The notes beneath the pieces were generated by a model. That model was not told where the DNA came from, did not search any database, and worked only from the letters and a program-made list of their open reading frames with translations. Of a DNA stretch of 64,000 bases, positions 18,372 through 28,168 are shown piece after piece; positions within the stretch are counted from its first letter, which is position 1, and each line of letters starts with the position of its first letter. A program made the translations under genes and the position numbers. The DNA comes from HGM10766 sp900757295 (lineage in GTDB: Bacteria; Bacillota_I; Bacilli_A; RF39; UBA660): NCBI GenBank assembly GCA_025992315.1, contig DAJPHG010000001.1, forward strand, positions 558,001-622,000, written 5' to 3'.

Positions 18372-20360
18372 ATGCAAGAAAGAATTAAAGAGATAGTAGA
18401 TATATTAAATAAGGCAAATATAGAGTATTATATGAATGATAATCCTTTTTTATCTGACAATGAATATGATAGTTTATTAGATGAGTTATTTAAACTTGAA
18501 GAGAAATATCCACAATATATTTTACCAGATTCACCTACTCACAAGGTTGCAACTAAAGTTATATCTGAATTTAAAAAAGTTACTCACAAAATTCCTATGT
18601 TTAGTTTATCAGATATTTTTAATGAAGAAGAAGTAAATAATTTTGTAAAGAAAATAAAAACTGAGTATCCAGAAAGTGAGTATGTTTGTGAACTTAAAAT
18701 GGATGGTTTAGCTGTTTCTTTAACTTATGAAAATGGTGTATTTATTAAAGCTGCAACTAGAGGAGATGGGGTTATAGGTGAAGATATTACTCACAATGTA
18801 AAAATGATAAAATCTTTACCTTTAAGATTAACTAAACCTGTTGATATAGAAGTTCGTGGTGAAATATATATGAGCAAAAAAAGTTTTAATGAGTGTAATG
18901 AAAAAAGGTCATTAGAAAATTTACCATTGTTTGCTAATCCACGTAATGCTGCTGCTGGTAGTATTAGACAATTAGACAGTAAGGTTGTTAAGGAAAGAAA
19001 TCTAGATATTTATTTATATCATTTACCTAATACGCCTTGTAAAACTCATTATGAAACTATGCAATATTTAAAAGAATTGGGATTTCCTGTTAATCCAAAT
19101 TATAAATTAGCAAGTGGAAGTTCCGATATATTGGAATATATTAGCTATTGGACAGAACATCGTAGCGAATTGCCTTATGAAATAGATGGTATAGTTTTAA
19201 AAGTAAATTCGATTGCTATGCAAAATGAATTAGGTTTTACAGCTAAATATCCTAAATGGGCAACTGCTTATAAATTTCCAGCAGAGGAAGTTATAACTAA
19301 ATTATCAGATATTATTTTTACTGTAGGTAGAACTGGTCAGATTACGCCAAATGCTGTATTAGATCCAATTAAAGTTGCAGGAAGTACTGTAAAAAGAGCT
19401 ACTTTGCATAATTTAGATTATATTAAAGCAAAAGATTTAAAAATTAATGATTATGTTTATTTAAGAAAAGCAGGAGATGTTATTCCTGAGGTTGTTGGAC
19501 CTGTTTTAAATCGAAGATGTGGTCAAGAAAAAGAAGTGGTTATGATTAGTAACTGTCCTATCTGTGATACTAAATTAGTTAAATCAACTAGTGAAATAGA
19601 TTATTTTTGTCCTAATAAACATTGCCCAGCTAGAAAAATTGAAGGATTGATTCATTTTGTTTCACGAAATGCTATGAATATAGATGGTATGGGTGATAGA
19701 TTAATTGAAGATTTTTATAATATGGGAATTATTAAGAATATAGTAGATATTTATCATTTAGATCAAAAGAAAGAAGAATTAATTGAACTAGAAGGGTTTG
19801 GAAATAAAAGTGTTGCTAATTTATTAATATCTATAAATAATAGTAAAAATAATTCTTTAGAACGTTTATTATTTGGTTTGGGAATATCTGGAATAGGATC
19901 GAAGACTGCTAAGATTTTAGCTAAAAAATACGAAGATATTGATAATTTAATGAACGCTTCTATTGAAGAGTTACAACAAATACCTGATATTGGTTTAATA
20001 TTAGCAACTAGTGTATCAAATTATTTTGATGATCCAGCTAATAGAATAATTATAAGAGAATTGAAAGAACTAGGTATTAATACTGTTTATCTAGGAGAAA
20101 AAGTAATAGAGAATGATAATTTTTCTAATAAGAAATTTGTTATTACAGGTACACTTGAATTTATAAAAAGAGATGATTTAAAAGATATAATAGAACGATA
20201 TAATGGGCAAGTATCAACTTCTGTAAGCAGTAAAACAGACGTTGTAATTGCGGGAGAAAATCCTGGAAGTAAATATGATAAAGCTATTAGTTTAAATATT
20301 GAAATATGGGATGAAAAGAAAATAAAAAGTATATTTGATGAACTTGAAATAGAATACTAG
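18372..20360 (+). CDS. ligA: NAD-dependent DNA ligase LigA
   Basis: Seals nicks in replication and repair using NAD+. Domain Ia is at the N-terminus (YYMNDNPFLSDNEYD); the adenylation lysine is in ELKMDG near residue 112. The OB fold contains VGRTGQITPNAVLDP. The four-cysteine zinc finger is CPICDTKL...CPNKHCPARK near residues 396-420. Helix-hairpin-helix motifs follow (GFGNKSVANL, GISGIGSKTAKIL), then a C-terminal BRCT domain (FVITGTLEFIKRDDLK). The length of 662 residues is normal. It lies 64 bases downstream of pcrA, and a weak hairpin with a T run lies between them. Confidence 0.98.
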   Translation: MQERIKEIVDILNKANIEYYMNDNPFLSDNEYDSLLDELFKLEEKYPQYILPDSPTHKVATKVISEFKKVTHKIPMFSLSDIFNEEEVNNFVKKIKTEYPESEYVCELKMDGLAVSLTYENGVFIKAATRGDGVIGEDITHNVKMIKSLPLRLTKPVDIEVRGEIYMSKKSFNECNEKRSLENLPLFANPRNAAAGSIRQLDSKVVKERNLDIYLYHLPNTPCKTHYETMQYLKELGFPVNPNYKLASGSSDILEYISYWTEHRSELPYEIDGIVLKVNSIAMQNELGFTAKYPKWATAYKFPAEEVITKLSDIIFTVGRTGQITPNAVLDPIKVAGSTVKRATLHNLDYIKAKDLKINDYVYLRKAGDVIPEVVGPVLNRRCGQEKEVVMISNCPICDTKLVKSTSEIDYFCPNKHCPARKIEGLIHFVSRNAMNIDGMGDRLIEDFYNMGIIKNIVDIYHLDQKKEELIELEGFGNKSVANLLISINNSKNNSLERLLFGLGISGIGSKTAKILAKKYEDIDNLMNASIEELQQIPDIGLILATSVSNYFDDPANRIIIRELKELGINTVYLGEKVIENDNFSNKKFVITGTLEFIKRDDLKDIIERYNGQVSTSVSSKTDVVIAGENPGSKYDKAISLNIEIWDEKKIKSIFDELEIEY

Positions 20361-20377
20361 AAATAGTATTTTTCTTT
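20353..20377 (+). terminator. Terminator after ligA
   Basis: AATACT/AGTATT hairpin overlapping the stop codon, followed by a T-rich run. Confidence 0.6.
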
Positions 20378-20440
20378 TACTAAAAAATTGCTAAAGTAAA
20401 TAAGATATAGTATAATTATAGTACGAAAGAGGCGAAGTTA

Positions 20441-20920
20441 ATGAAACAATTTTACAAAGAAAATAGAGTATTTTCTATTCTAATGATAGTTGTTGCTGTT
20501 TGTTTATTGTTAATAATTGGAATTACTTTAAAATATTTTATTTTTGGAAGTAGTTCTAGTCCATATGGAGATAGACTTAAAGATGAAAAGAAATATAAAA
20601 TCTCTGATGATTTAAAAACTGAAGTTAAATCAACTTTAGAAAGTGATGAATCTATAAAAAAAGCTAGCGTAAGAGTTAGTGTTAGAACTATTTATATTAG
20701 TATGGAATTTAATACTGGTGTTTCTTTAGAAGAAGCTAAAGGTAAAGCTGTTACGGCATTAGAAAAATTTAGTGAAGATGAATTAGGTTACTATGATGTT
20801 GAGTTTATTTTAACTGAAGAATCTGCTGATAATAGTGAAGGATTTACTATTATGGGAGCTAAAAATGTAAACGGTTCAAATATAGTGTGGAATAATAACA
20901 CACCTGTAACTACGGAGTAA
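20441..20920 (+). CDS. Single-pass membrane protein of unknown function
   Basis: 159 residues. A membrane helix at residues 11-34 is followed by a short low-complexity serine linker. An extracytoplasmic alpha/beta domain follows (VKSTLESDESIKKASVRV, then VSLEEAKGKAVTALEKF), which looks like a small ferredoxin- or BON-like fold. AGAGG precedes the ATG. The next gene starts four bases after the stop, so the two form an operon. The function is not recognised. Confidence 0.75.
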   Translation: MKQFYKENRVFSILMIVVAVCLLLIIGITLKYFIFGSSSSPYGDRLKDEKKYKISDDLKTEVKSTLESDESIKKASVRVSVRTIYISMEFNTGVSLEEAKGKAVTALEKFSEDELGYYDVEFILTEESADNSEGFTIMGAKNVNGSNIVWNNNTPVTTE

Positions 20921-20924
20921 TATT

Positions 20925-22967
20925 ATGAAAAAAAATAAGAAGTTAATAATTTCTTTTTCTATAATAGGGGTAGTTTTAATTATAGCTGCTATTATTGTGA
21001 TTAATTTATTAAAAGATGACAATAAGTTAAATATTTTAGAAAAACAATGGATTAATAATAACAATAAAATTGTTTATAATATCGGTGTTAAGAATAATAG
21101 TAATATTTTTGGTCAAGATGGTAATGGAGTTTTCTATGATTTTATAAATGATTTTAGTAATGAATATAATTTATCTATAAATCCAACTACATATACTGAT
21201 AATAAATCTAGTGAAGGAATATATTTTAGAATTACAAGTACACTTGATAATGATAAAGATTTAGTTTTATATAAAGATCATTATGTTTTAGTAGGAAAAA
21301 AATACAATTCTTTAAATAATATTCGTGATTTACAAAATAAAAAAATAGGTGTTTTATCTTCACAATTACCAGTTATAAGTGAGTATCTTGGAAAAATTAA
21401 TAATGTTAACTTTACTCAGTATGAAGATGATGAAAAATTATTAAGTGCCTTTAATTCTAATGAAGATATTAATTATATTTTAGTACCTTTAAATGAATAT
21501 TTAGATACTATATTAGATAGTAATAATTATATAAATCTTCACATTAGTGACATTCCAGTATATTATACTTTATATGAAAATGGTGGAGACGGTACTTTAC
21601 AATCTATTTTAAAGAAATATTATAATAAATGGATATCTAGTAACTTTGAAAACTATTATAATAAAGAAAGTTTTAATTTCTTCTGTGAAAAGTTAAATAT
21701 AACTGAAGAAAAGAAAGATAAATTATTCAGTAGAACTTATAATTATGGTTTTGTTGAAAATAATCCTTATGAAGCTTTTTCTAATTCTAATTTTGGAGGA
21801 ATAATAGGAGTATATTTAGAAAAGTTTAAAGACTTTAGTAATATTGATTTGAAATTTACGCGTTTTAAAAATAGAAAAAGTTTATTTAATGCTATTAATA
21901 AAAAAGATATAGACTTATATACTAATTTCTATGCTTCTAATACTGATTATAATACTTTAAAATCATTGTTAAATATGAATTATTATATAATAATGCCTGA
22001 AACAGATTATAGTGTAATAAATACATTGAAATCTTTAAGCAATGATGAAGTTTATGTTTTAGAAGATAGTTTATTAGAAAATTATTTAAATTCCTTAGGT
22101 TACTTAAATATTAAAACTTATAAAAATACAAGTGATTTAAAAAAACTTACTAGAAGTAATAAAATAGTAGCAATTGATAAAAATAATTTTGATTACTATA
22201 ATAAAAAAGTAATTAAGAATTATACAGTTAGATATACTGATAATTTATATCAAACATATAATTTTAATAGTAATGCATCAGATACTTTTAATAATTTATT
22301 TATTGAATATATTAATTATTTAGATCCTAGTTTAATTACTAATGAAGGTGTATTAAGCAATAAAGTTATTGTAAGAAGTGGAACTTTATTAGGAACTGTT
22401 GCAACTTATATTTTGTATATTGTGTTTATTGGTATTATTGTAGGGTTAGTAGTTTATAAATCTACTAAAAAGATTAAAATTGCTAATAGAATTAAAAAAG
22501 AAGATAAGATGAGATTTATTGATCAATTAACTTCTTTAAAAAATCGTAACTATTTAAATGAAAATATAGCAAATTGGAATAAAAATACAATTTATCCACA
22601 AACTACAATTGTTATCGACTTAAATAATATTCAATATATTAATGATACTTATGGTTACGAAGAAGGAGATAAACAAATTAAAGCTGCAGCTAATATTTTA
22701 ATTAAATTGCAATTAGACAATTCAGATATAATGAGAACTGATGGAACAGAATTCTTAGTTTATTTAGTAGGCTATTCTGAAAAACAAATAGCTAGTTACA
22801 TGCGTAAGCTTTATAAAGAGTTTAAAAAATTACCATATGATTATGGTGTTGTAATGGGTTATGATACTATTAATGATGATATTAAATTATTAGAAGATGC
22901 TATAAATGAGGCTACTGTAGCAATGAAGGAAAAGAAAAATGAAAAAGAGAATGAAAAATCTCAATAA
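20925..22967 (+). CDS. Membrane receptor: solute-binding region plus degenerate GGDEF domain
   Basis: 680 residues. After a signal-anchor helix (5-27) there is a long extracytoplasmic region with the flavour of two SBP_bac_3-like lobes (YKDHYVLVGKKYNSLNNI; LQNKKIGVLSS). A second membrane helix lies near residues 490-512, followed by a GGDEF-type domain from about residue 530 (DQLTSLKNRNYLNENI, VIDLNNIQYINDTYG). The catalytic signature is altered: where active diguanylate cyclases have R-x-GGDEF, this protein has RTDGTEF. It is therefore probably inactive and may serve as a binding or signalling module. The stop overlaps the yihY start. Confidence 0.82.
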   Translation: MKKNKKLIISFSIIGVVLIIAAIIVINLLKDDNKLNILEKQWINNNNKIVYNIGVKNNSNIFGQDGNGVFYDFINDFSNEYNLSINPTTYTDNKSSEGIYFRITSTLDNDKDLVLYKDHYVLVGKKYNSLNNIRDLQNKKIGVLSSQLPVISEYLGKINNVNFTQYEDDEKLLSAFNSNEDINYILVPLNEYLDTILDSNNYINLHISDIPVYYTLYENGGDGTLQSILKKYYNKWISSNFENYYNKESFNFFCEKLNITEEKKDKLFSRTYNYGFVENNPYEAFSNSNFGGIIGVYLEKFKDFSNIDLKFTRFKNRKSLFNAINKKDIDLYTNFYASNTDYNTLKSLLNMNYYIIMPETDYSVINTLKSLSNDEVYVLEDSLLENYLNSLGYLNIKTYKNTSDLKKLTRSNKIVAIDKNNFDYYNKKVIKNYTVRYTDNLYQTYNFNSNASDTFNNLFIEYINYLDPSLITNEGVLSNKVIVRSGTLLGTVATYILYIVFIGIIVGLVVYKSTKKIKIANRIKKEDKMRFIDQLTSLKNRNYLNENIANWNKNTIYPQTTIVIDLNNIQYINDTYGYEEGDKQIKAAANILIKLQLDNSDIMRTDGTEFLVYLVGYSEKQIASYMRKLYKEFKKLPYDYGVVMGYDTINDDIKLLEDAINEATVAMKEKKNEKENEKSQ

Positions 22968-23802
22968 CAAATTCAAACGCTTTTTAAAAAATTTTTTAAA
23001 GACTTTAAGAAGGCCTGAAATGTCTATATTACCTGGACATTTGGCTTTCTTCTTTGTTTTAAGTGTTGTTCCAATTTTAACACTTATAAGTTATGGGGCA
23101 TCTTATTTGCATATTTCTGCTGATTTCTTAGCTAATTTCGTGGCTAAAGCTTTTTCTAAAGATTTGGCTATGTTATTAAGTCCTATAATGCGTACAGATA
23201 CATTAGGAATAAAATTTTTTGTATCTTTGATAGTTGGTTTCTTTATTGCTTCTAATGGTGCTGATTCTATAATTGTTACTTCTAATACAATTTACAAGAA
23301 TCCAAATTCTAATTATTTTAGAAGAAGAATAAAAGCTATTATAATGACAGGTTTTATTGTTACATTATTTATATTTATATTACTAGTTCCTGTTTTTGGT
23401 AATATGATTGTTGATGCTATAAAATTTGTTGATTTAAATCCTTATGTATCTTTAAAAATAGAGCAAGTTTTTAATCTTTTAAAGGGACCTGTTTCTTGGT
23501 TTGTAATGTTTATGTTTATTAAAATCATTTACACCATGGCTCCTGATAGAAAATTACCTAGTAGTTGTACAACATATGGCGCAATATTTACTACTATAGT
23601 ATGGATTATTATAACTGCTATTTATTCATATTACATAACTCATTTTGCTAAGTATGATTTATTTTATGGTGGTTTAGCTAATTTAGTTATATTGATGTTA
23701 TGGGTTTATTTCTTAGCTTATGTTTTTGTAATAGGAATGTGTTTGAATCATAATAAAGAAATTGAAAAATTGGAAAAAACAGGAGAAATAAATATTAAAT
23801 AA
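22939..23802 (+). CDS. YihY/BrkB-family inner membrane protein
   Basis: 287 residues with six predicted membrane helices and the family landmarks PGHLAFFFVLSVVPILTLI near the start, FIASNGADSIIVTSN in the middle and YDLFYGGLANLVILMLWVYFLAYVFVIG at the end. The family was once annotated as RNase BN but is now regarded as membrane proteins of unclear function. It overlaps the upstream receptor gene by 29 bases and is probably translated from the same mRNA. Confidence 0.9.
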   Translation: MKKRMKNLNNKFKRFLKNFLKTLRRPEMSILPGHLAFFFVLSVVPILTLISYGASYLHISADFLANFVAKAFSKDLAMLLSPIMRTDTLGIKFFVSLIVGFFIASNGADSIIVTSNTIYKNPNSNYFRRRIKAIIMTGFIVTLFIFILLVPVFGNMIVDAIKFVDLNPYVSLKIEQVFNLLKGPVSWFVMFMFIKIIYTMAPDRKLPSSCTTYGAIFTTIVWIIITAIYSYYITHFAKYDLFYGGLANLVILMLWVYFLAYVFVIGMCLNHNKEIEKLEKTGEINIK

Positions 23803-23814
23803 TACTGCATAATA

Positions 23815-23857
23815 CTAAATGTACACACGAGTATTATTTGTGTACGTTTAGTTTTTA
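23815..23857 (+). terminator. Terminator of the 20441-23802 operon
   Basis: CTAAAtGTACACA pairs with TGTGTACgTTTAG and is followed by a T run. It is a long stem of about 12 pairs with one mismatch. Confidence 0.85.
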
Positions 23858-23906
23858 AATATTAATTTAATATAATTTGTATTAACGATATTTAAGAATA
23901 ATACTC

Positions 23907-23936
23907 AATAAGAAAAGGATTCCTTTTCTTATTTTT
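23907..23936. terminator. Second terminator-like hairpin before the 23993 gene
   Basis: A near-perfect inverted repeat AATAAGAAAAGGA/TCCTTTTCTTATT followed by T residues. It stands alone, 50 bases after the yihY terminator. A TATAAT box lies between the two, so a very short transcript may end here. Confidence 0.5.
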
Positions 23937-23992
23937 GTTGTATAATAATAAAGATTTTGTTATGATATTAATATAGTAAGGTTCTGGTATAT

Positions 23993-24544
23993 ATGAATAA
24001 GAAAAATAAAATTTTAATTTTTTCAACTGTAATAGTTATGGTATTAATATTAATTTTTGCGTTTACTTATGCATATTTAGGTTATAATGCTAAACAGGAA
24101 AAAGATAATGTTTATAAAGTATCTTGTTATGATGTAACTTATGATGAAAGTTTAGAAGGTGTTACATTAGAAAATGCTTATCCTGTTAGTGATGAAGTTG
24201 GTTTAAATCAAACTCCATATACTTTAAAATTAACTAATAATTGTAGTTATTCATTAAATTATAATATCTATTTAAATGTTTTAGAAGATAGTACTACAGA
24301 TGATTCTTTATTAAGAATTGGTGTTAATGGTGTAGCTAGTGATTTAACTTCATTTGATGTAGTTGCACCAACTATTAAAAATACTAAAAATGCTTATAAA
24401 ATAATGAATGGTTCTATTGCAACTAATAAAACAATTGAAGTTAATGTTACAAGTTGGATGTCTTCGGCTGTTACTAATGATACTGGTGAAAATAGTCAAT
24501 TTGTTAATAAGATAAGTGCTGAAGTAGCTATACCTAAAAATTAA
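23993..24544 (+). CDS. Exported protein related to SipW/TasA substrates
   Basis: 183 residues. Lysine-rich start, hydrophobic stretch at about 7-24 ending in FAFTYAYLG, then a beta-rich domain with the ENAYPVSDE motif shared with the camelysin-like proteins near 5-9 kb. Unlike them it has two cysteines (one near 37, one in TNNCSYS) that may pair. It is far from the main sipW locus but is probably cut by the same peptidase. Only AAGG precedes the start, a weak ribosome site. Confidence 0.7.
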   Translation: MNKKNKILIFSTVIVMVLILIFAFTYAYLGYNAKQEKDNVYKVSCYDVTYDESLEGVTLENAYPVSDEVGLNQTPYTLKLTNNCSYSLNYNIYLNVLEDSTTDDSLLRIGVNGVASDLTSFDVVAPTIKNTKNAYKIMNGSIATNKTIEVNVTSWMSSAVTNDTGENSQFVNKISAEVAIPKN

Positions 24545-24570
24545 GTTATACATCTGTATAACTTTTTATA
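24544..24570 (+). terminator. Terminator after the 23993 gene
   Basis: AGTTATAC/GTATAACT hairpin with a T run, directly after the stop codon. Confidence 0.8.
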
Positions 24571-24622
24571 TTAATTAATATAAAAATAAATGATATAATT
24601 AAATAAGATAGGAATGATCTAA

Positions 24623-27600
24623 ATGTTAATAAAAGATGGAAATAAAGCGGTTGGAGAAGTTGCTTATAAGTTTAGTGATATATGTGCTATATATCCTATT
24701 ACGCCGTCTTCTCCAATGGCTAGCACTGTAGACAAACTTTCTTCTAAAAAAGAGACTAATGTGTTTAAAAACGTAGTTAAAGTAGTTCAAATGCAAAGTG
24801 AAGCAGGTGTTGCTGGATGTATGCATGGTTCTTTACTTGCAGGATCACTATCAACTACTTTTACATCTAGTCAAGGGCTTCTTTTAATGATTCCAAATAT
24901 GTATAAAATGGCTGGCGAGATGTTACCTGCTGTTATTCATGTGGCAGCTAGAAGTATTGCTACTCATGCTTTGTCTATTTTTGGTGATCATCAAGATATT
25001 TATGCTACTAGACAAACTGGTTTTTGTATGTTATCAAGTTCTTCCGTAGAAGATGCATCTAATATAGCAGCAATTGCTCATTTAAGTAGTATTAAAAGTA
25101 GTTTACCTTTTCTTCATTTCTTTGATGGTTTTAGAACAAGTCATGAAGTTAATACAATTGAAAATGATTATTTAGATAAAATTATTAATTTAGTTGACTT
25201 TAGTAAAGTAGAAGAATTTAGAAATAGAATGCTTATTGGAAATAAACCACTTCAAAAAGGAATGGCAGAAAATGAAGATATATATTTTCAATCAACTGAA
25301 GCAAGAAATAATGCATATGAAGAAGTTGCAGATATTGTTAACGATTATATGAACAAAGTTAATAAGATATGTAAGAAAGATTATAAACCTTTTAATTATT
25401 ATGGTGCAGAAGATGCAACTAATGTTATTGTAGCTATGGGAAGTGTCTGCGATACTATAAAAATGGTTGTTGATGTTTTAAATAAAAATGATCAAAAAGT
25501 AGGGTTGGTAGAAGTTCATTTGTATAGACCATTTTCTACAAAATATCTTTTAAAAGTTTTACCTGAAAGTATAAAGAATATGGCAGTTTTAGATAGAACT
25601 AAAGAATCTGGATCTATGTATGAGCCATTGTGTTTAGATGTAATAGCAGCTTTAAAAAATACTAATATTGATATAGTTGGAGGTAGGTATGGTTTATCAG
25701 GAAAAAATACAACTCCAGCTATGATAAAAAGCGTTTTTGATATGCTTAATAATAAATTACAAGATCACTTTGTTATTGGGATAGATGATGATGTTACTAA
25801 TTTAAGTCTTCCATTAACAAATTATAAATTAGATTTAAATGCTCAAGAAATGATTGTTTACGGGTATGGATCAGATGGAATGGTTAGTGCGTGTAAAGAA
25901 TTATTGCAAATAATTTGTAAAGAAAAGAATAAATTTGTTCAAGGATATTTTGAATATGATTCTAAGAAAAGTGGTGGAGTAACAAAGTCTCATCTGCGTA
26001 TTAGTGATGAAAAGATAAATGCACCTTATTATGTAGAAAATCCTAAATGTATTGTTATTACTAAAAAAGAATATTTAGATAGATTTGATACAATAAGTAA
26101 TATAAAAGAAAATGGTATTATATTACTTAATATTAATGATAATGATTTAAATAATATTTTATCTGATAAAGTAAAAAGTATTTTGACAGACAAAAAAGTA
26201 AAAATTTTGACAATAGATGCTAATAAAATTGTAAATAAATATAAATTAAATGGTAAATTAAGCAAAATCATGGAAATTGTATTATTAGAAATTCTAGGGA
26301 TTAAAAATGCTTTAAATATTTTAGAAGATTTAATAAAAGAAAAATTTAAAACTAAAGGTGAAGAAGTAATTAATAATAATATTAGTGCTATTAAAGAGGC
26401 GCTAAAATCTATTAACATGTTTGATGGAAATTTAACTTATGAAAATAGCATTATAAATGATAAAAATGATATTTTTGATATGATTGATTCTAGAAGAGGA
26501 AATGAATTAAAAGTAAGTGATTTATTAAATTATAAGGATGGCAGTTTTTCTTGTGATTTTAATAAAAATAAATATCAGTATAATGGTAATAAAATTCCAA
26601 AGTGGATAAAAGAAAATTGTATTCAATGTAATATGTGTTCTTTTGTCTGCCCACATGGAGTAATCAGACCTTTTAAAGTTGATGAAGGTGGTATTCCTTT
26701 AATAGGATCTAAAAATAAAAAAGAATTTTTAATTGCTGTTAATGGTGATAAATGTACTGGTTGTGGTTTATGTATTAAAAGTTGTCCAGGTAAAAAGGGT
26801 GTTAAAGCTTTAGAATGGACTGACAACAATTTAAATCAAGAGTCTGTTAATAAATTATTTACATTAAATAATGAACCAGAAGATAATATTTATAATGTTC
26901 GAAATAGTCAATTTAATAAACCTTTATTTGAATATTCAGGTGCTTGTGCTGGCTGTGGTGAAGCCGGATATATTAAACTATTAACACAATTATTTCAAAA
27001 TAATCTATTAATTGCTAATGCTACAGGATGTTCTAGTATATATGGTGGTAGTGTTCCTAATACAGCATATAATGTTTCATGGGCAAATAGTTTGTTTGAA
27101 GATAATGCTGAATTTGGATTAGGTATGTATTACTCATATAAGAATAATAGATTAAAGTTAATGAATATTATTAAAAATTCTTTAAATAATGTTAATGATG
27201 ATGTAAAAGAACAATTTGAACTATGGCTAAATAATATAGATGATAGTAAGATTACTAATAAAGTTAAAAATGCATTAGAAAATCTTGATATTCCTAAAGA
27301 AGTAGGAAGTTTAATAAATTATATACCTAATAAAGATATATGGTGTATTGGCGGTGATGGATGGGCTTATGATATTGGATTTGGTGGTATTGATCAAGTT
27401 TTATCTAGCAATGAAAATGTAAATATTTTAATTTTAGATAGTGAAGTTTATTCTAATACTGGTGGTCAAGCTAGTAAGTCATCTCAATTAGCACAAGTAG
27501 CAGAATTTGCTGATATGGGTAAGAAAACTGTAAAAAAGGATTTATTTAAAATTGCAATGTGTTATCCAAATACTTATGTAGCTAGTGTTTGTATGGGAGC

Positions 27601-27958
27601 AAATCCAATGCAAACTATTAAAGCTTTTAAAGAAGCAAAAGAACACCAAGGTCCTTCTATAATAATTGCTTATAGTACTTGTATTGAACAGGGAATTAAA
27701 CATGGAATGAACTGTTCTTTAGAAGAACAGAAACAATTAGTAGATTGCGGTTATTTACTGTTAATGAGATATGATTCAAATAAACTATATATTGATTCAA
27801 AAGAGCCTGATTTTTCATTATATGAAAAAACCTTACTTAATGAAGTAAGGTATAAAGCTTTAGAAATTAAAAATAAACCTATGGCTCTAAAATTATTAGA
27901 TCTTAATAAAAAAATGGCTCAAAAAAGATATATGTATTATACTAGTTTAATTAAATAA
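24623..27958 (+). CDS. nifJ: Pyruvate:ferredoxin (flavodoxin) oxidoreductase, single-chain
   Basis: Oxidises pyruvate to acetyl-CoA and CO2, passing electrons to ferredoxin or flavodoxin; a central enzyme of anaerobic metabolism. All domains are in one chain of 1111 residues: the pyrimidine-binding domain from the start (YPITPSSPMA, QSEAGVAGCMHG), the transketolase C-terminal-like domain near 270-400, the gamma domain near 415-600, a double [4Fe-4S] ferredoxin domain (CIQCNMCSFVCPHG near 667 and CTGCGLCIKSCPG near 712), and the TPP-binding domain (CAGCGEAGY, GCSSIYGGSVPNTAY, GGDGWAYDIGFGG). AGGAATGAT precedes the ATG. It has its own promoter region and is monocistronic by layout. Confidence 0.96.
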   Translation: MLIKDGNKAVGEVAYKFSDICAIYPITPSSPMASTVDKLSSKKETNVFKNVVKVVQMQSEAGVAGCMHGSLLAGSLSTTFTSSQGLLLMIPNMYKMAGEMLPAVIHVAARSIATHALSIFGDHQDIYATRQTGFCMLSSSSVEDASNIAAIAHLSSIKSSLPFLHFFDGFRTSHEVNTIENDYLDKIINLVDFSKVEEFRNRMLIGNKPLQKGMAENEDIYFQSTEARNNAYEEVADIVNDYMNKVNKICKKDYKPFNYYGAEDATNVIVAMGSVCDTIKMVVDVLNKNDQKVGLVEVHLYRPFSTKYLLKVLPESIKNMAVLDRTKESGSMYEPLCLDVIAALKNTNIDIVGGRYGLSGKNTTPAMIKSVFDMLNNKLQDHFVIGIDDDVTNLSLPLTNYKLDLNAQEMIVYGYGSDGMVSACKELLQIICKEKNKFVQGYFEYDSKKSGGVTKSHLRISDEKINAPYYVENPKCIVITKKEYLDRFDTISNIKENGIILLNINDNDLNNILSDKVKSILTDKKVKILTIDANKIVNKYKLNGKLSKIMEIVLLEILGIKNALNILEDLIKEKFKTKGEEVINNNISAIKEALKSINMFDGNLTYENSIINDKNDIFDMIDSRRGNELKVSDLLNYKDGSFSCDFNKNKYQYNGNKIPKWIKENCIQCNMCSFVCPHGVIRPFKVDEGGIPLIGSKNKKEFLIAVNGDKCTGCGLCIKSCPGKKGVKALEWTDNNLNQESVNKLFTLNNEPEDNIYNVRNSQFNKPLFEYSGACAGCGEAGYIKLLTQLFQNNLLIANATGCSSIYGGSVPNTAYNVSWANSLFEDNAEFGLGMYYSYKNNRLKLMNIIKNSLNNVNDDVKEQFELWLNNIDDSKITNKVKNALENLDIPKEVGSLINYIPNKDIWCIGGDGWAYDIGFGGIDQVLSSNENVNILILDSEVYSNTGGQASKSSQLAQVAEFADMGKKTVKKDLFKIAMCYPNTYVASVCMGANPMQTIKAFKEAKEHQGPSIIIAYSTCIEQGIKHGMNCSLEEQKQLVDCGYLLLMRYDSNKLYIDSKEPDFSLYEKTLLNEVRYKALEIKNKPMALKLLDLNKKMAQKRYMYYTSLIK

Positions 27959-27961
27959 AAA

Positions 27962-28100
27962 AAAGGAACTGTCCCCCTGAAGAGCAGTTCCAAAAGAATA
28001 AAAAGGGGTTGGCTAGTGTGATACTAGCACCAATTCGCCTCAAAGTGAATTGGTGCTTTATATACTAATAGATAAGGTGTTAATTGTCAACACTTTTTTT
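27962..28100 (+). ncRNA. Structured 3' region after nifJ: three hairpins plus terminator
   Basis: Four inverted repeats lie in 140 bases with no protein frame. GGAACTG (27965) pairs with CAGTTCC (27985) around a 13-base loop holding CCCCCTGAA. GCTAGT/ACTAGC lies at 28012-28028. CACCAATTC/GAATTGGTG lies at 28028-28055. The last is GTGTT/AACAC with a T run at 28077-28100. The first three are GC-richer than their surroundings. It may be a stable 3' UTR, an sRNA processed from the nifJ mRNA, or a REP-like repeat; I cannot match it to a known RNA family. The last hairpin should terminate nifJ. Confidence 0.5.
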
Positions 28101-28122
28101 CTTTTTTTTAGAAAAAATCTTA

Positions 28123-28152
28123 TTAGACAAATAAATGTTTGTGTTATATAAT
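28123..28152 (+). promoter_or_regulatory. Sigma-A-like promoter of recG
   Basis: TTAGAC and TATAAT separated by 18 bases, followed by AGGTGAAAAT and the ATG of recG at 28169. Confidence 0.55.
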
Positions 28153-28168
28153 TTAATTAGGTGAAAAT

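Noticed and set aside
26029..26829. Minus-strand open frames within nifJ.
   Set aside because: They overlap well-conserved NifJ domains and have biased, meaningless composition.
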